From: Candidatus Omnitrophota bacterium
GTDB taxonomy: Bacteria > Omnitrophota > Gorgyraeia > Pluralincolimonadales > Pluralincolimonadaceae
Direction: 5' to 3'
Length of the DNA stretch: 7,085 bases
Assembly: GCA_020061685.1 (NCBI GenBank)
Contig: JAGUXU010000158.1
Coordinates: forward strand, 1 to 7,085
The notes beneath the pieces were generated by a model. The model saw only the letters and a program-made list of their open reading frames with translations, did not search any database and was not told where the DNA came from. Below are positions 5,986 to 7,085 of this stretch, one piece after another (positions within the stretch are counted from its first letter, which is position 1; every line of letters begins with the position of its first letter). The translations under genes were made by a program, and so were the position numbers.

Positions 5986-6784
5986 GAAGATAGGCATTAT
6001 AGGGCTGGGGAACATGGGCAGCGCGATATTAAACGGGCTCATCTCCTCGCGTGCCGTCGGAAAGGCGGCGCTGATAGGCTTTGATAAAGAACCGGCAAGG
6101 CGCGCCGGCGCGAGGAAAAAATACTCTATCCCGATATCAAGGTCCGTATCGGAGCTCGTGACGCATTGCGATATCGTCATCATCGCTGTCAAGCCGCAAA
6201 ATATCGGCGAGGTATTAAAAGAGATATCATTTTACGGTAAAGGCAGATTGTATATCTCCATCGCCGCGGGGATCACGACCCGCAGGATAGAGAAGGCCCT
6301 GGGCGGGAAACCCCGCGTCATAAGGGTGATGCCCAATACTCCTGCCCTGGTCGGCGAGGGGATATCAGCGCTTTGCAAAGGCAGATACGCCTCGAAGTCA
6401 GACCTAAAGACAGCCGATGAGATATTCTCAAGCGTGGGCGAGGCCGTGGAATTAAACGAGAAGTATTTTGATCTGGTTACGGCGCTCTCGGGAAGCGGGC
6501 CGGCGTATTTCTTCTATTTGAAAGAGGCGCTTATCGGGGCCGCTGTCCGTCTCGGGATGGACAACAAGACGGCCAAAAAACTCGTCTTGCAGACGGCGCT
6601 GGGCAGCGCGCGATTACTGCTTGAGTCCGGACATGAGCACGGGCTACTGCGGCAGCACGTGACCTCAAAGGGAGGCACGACCGAGCGGGCCATAGCGGTG
6701 TTTGAAAAGGCAAAGATAAAAGAGACAGTGGCACGGGCGGTGCGCGCGGCTGCGCGGCGCTCAAAAGAATTATCGAGGGACTAA
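5966..6784 (+). CDS. proC: Pyrroline-5-carboxylate reductase (ProC)
   Basis: A 272-aa cytoplasmic enzyme that reduces 1-pyrroline-5-carboxylate to L-proline with NAD(P)H, the last step of proline synthesis. The N-terminal Rossmann domain has IGLGNMGSAIL (12-22), VIIAVKPQNIGEVL (71-84), ISIAAGIT (97-104) and VIRVMPNTPALVGEG (118-132). The C-terminal helical dimerisation domain has ALSGSGPAYFFYLKEAL (173-189), QTALGSARLLLESG (209-222), LLRQHVTSKGGTTERAI (227-243) and a final helix ending RSKEL (265-269). The common VTSPGGTT reads VTSKGGTT, a variant that should be harmless. Length is typical. The ATG lies 20 nt inside yggS with GAGG at 5954-5957, 8 nt upstream. A yggS-proC-yggT run is a recurrent arrangement in bacteria, so proC here is probably part of that cassette and not a division gene. 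Confidence 0.97.
   Translation: MRYLRGKKIGIIGLGNMGSAILNGLISSRAVGKAALIGFDKEPARRAGARKKYSIPISRSVSELVTHCDIVIIAVKPQNIGEVLKEISFYGKGRLYISIAAGITTRRIEKALGGKPRVIRVMPNTPALVGEGISALCKGRYASKSDLKTADEIFSSVGEAVELNEKYFDLVTALSGSGPAYFFYLKEALIGAAVRLGMDNKTAKKLVLQTALGSARLLLESGHEHGLLRQHVTSKGGTTERAIAVFEKAKIKETVARAVRAAARRSKELSRD
6775..6780 (+). promoter_or_regulatory. Strong ribosome binding site of yggT
   Basis: GAGGGA lies 5 nt before ATG 6786 and overlaps the last codons of proC. It is the clearest Shine-Dalgarno in the window and stands out against ftsA and yggS, which have none. Confidence 0.7.
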
Positions 6785-6785
6785 A

Positions 6786-7085
6786 ATGTTTATCTTAGGG
6801 AACTTTATATATTCTGTCGCTCATCTACTGGAAGCTCTTATCACCATCCTATACTGGCTCGTCATAGTCCGGGCGCTGATAAGTTGGGTCAATCCCGACC
6901 CGTTTAACCCGATAGTCCAGTTCTTATACAAGACGACTGACCCGATACTGGCGCCCATAAAGAAATTTCTGCCGCAGTTCGGCCCCGTAGACATATCGCC
7001 GATAGTGGCGTTCTTCGTCCTGTATTTCCTGAAGTTGTTCCTCGTCTCAAGTTTGGTCGGATTGGCGATGAGATTGAGGTTCTAA
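6786..7085 (+). CDS. yggT: YggT/YlmG-family integral membrane protein
   Basis: A complete 99-aa protein whose TAA is the last codon of the window. It has two hydrophobic helices, about 5-33 and 69-93, joined by a loop with the family signature: RALISWVNPDPFNP (29-42), TDPILAPIKKFLP (51-63) and VDISPIVAFF (68-77). YggT/YlmG proteins are widespread in bacteria and chloroplasts. They are linked to osmotic or membrane functions and, in plastids, to nucleoid distribution and division, but the molecular role is not settled. The gene begins 1 nt after proC with a good ribosome site. Its location with yggS next to division genes matches the ylmE-ylmG neighbourhood of Gram-positive bacteria. Confidence 0.93.
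   Translation: MFILGNFIYSVAHLLEALITILYWLVIVRALISWVNPDPFNPIVQFLYKTTDPILAPIKKFLPQFGPVDISPIVAFFVLYFLKLFLVSSLVGLAMRLRF

Overview
This is a fully coding window with all genes on the + strand. It carries the 3' part of a division and cell wall (dcw) cluster joined to a yggS-proC-yggT cassette. The order is murG (last 29 codons only), murC, murB, ddl, ftsQ, ftsA, yggS, proC, yggT. Genes overlap or abut (4, 28, 1 and 17 nt overlaps, 3 nt gap, 1 and 20 nt overlaps, 1 nt gap), so the window reads as one polycistronic unit. No terminator, RNA gene, mobile element, CRISPR array or long non-coding stretch is visible.

Organism: a peptidoglycan-making bacterium with GC roughly in the mid-50s percent and heavy use of ATA (Ile) and AGG (Arg) codons. 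The protein style and tight packing resemble genomes of uncultivated lineages around the PVC group, especially Omnitrophota (former OP3). That placement is an impression from the sequence, not a demonstrated assignment.

Region 1 (1-3279) makes the cytoplasmic peptidoglycan precursor. MurB reduces UDP-GlcNAc-enolpyruvate to UDP-MurNAc, MurC adds the first amino acid, Ddl supplies D-Ala-D-Ala, and MurG (upstream, mostly outside the window) converts lipid I to lipid II. All have intact catalytic motifs.

Region 2 (3263-5308) encodes divisome proteins: FtsQ (one membrane helix, POTRA, beta domain) and FtsA. This FtsA keeps the family's overall architecture and its C-terminal amphipathic membrane anchor, but all three nucleotide-contacting motifs are altered. 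No ftsZ follows it; the next gene starts on the ftsA stop codon.

Region 3 (5308-7085) holds YggS (PLP-binding homeostasis protein), ProC (pyrroline-5-carboxylate reductase) and YggT/YlmG (two-helix membrane protein). In Gram-positive bacteria yggS and yggT homologues (ylmE, ylmG) lie just downstream of ftsZ. Here the same neighbourhood is present but ftsZ, ylmD and sepF are missing.

The points most worth a second look are the probable pseudo-ATPase FtsA together with the missing ftsZ, and an AT-rich island at the end of murB that looks like an internal promoter for ddl-ftsQ-ftsA.
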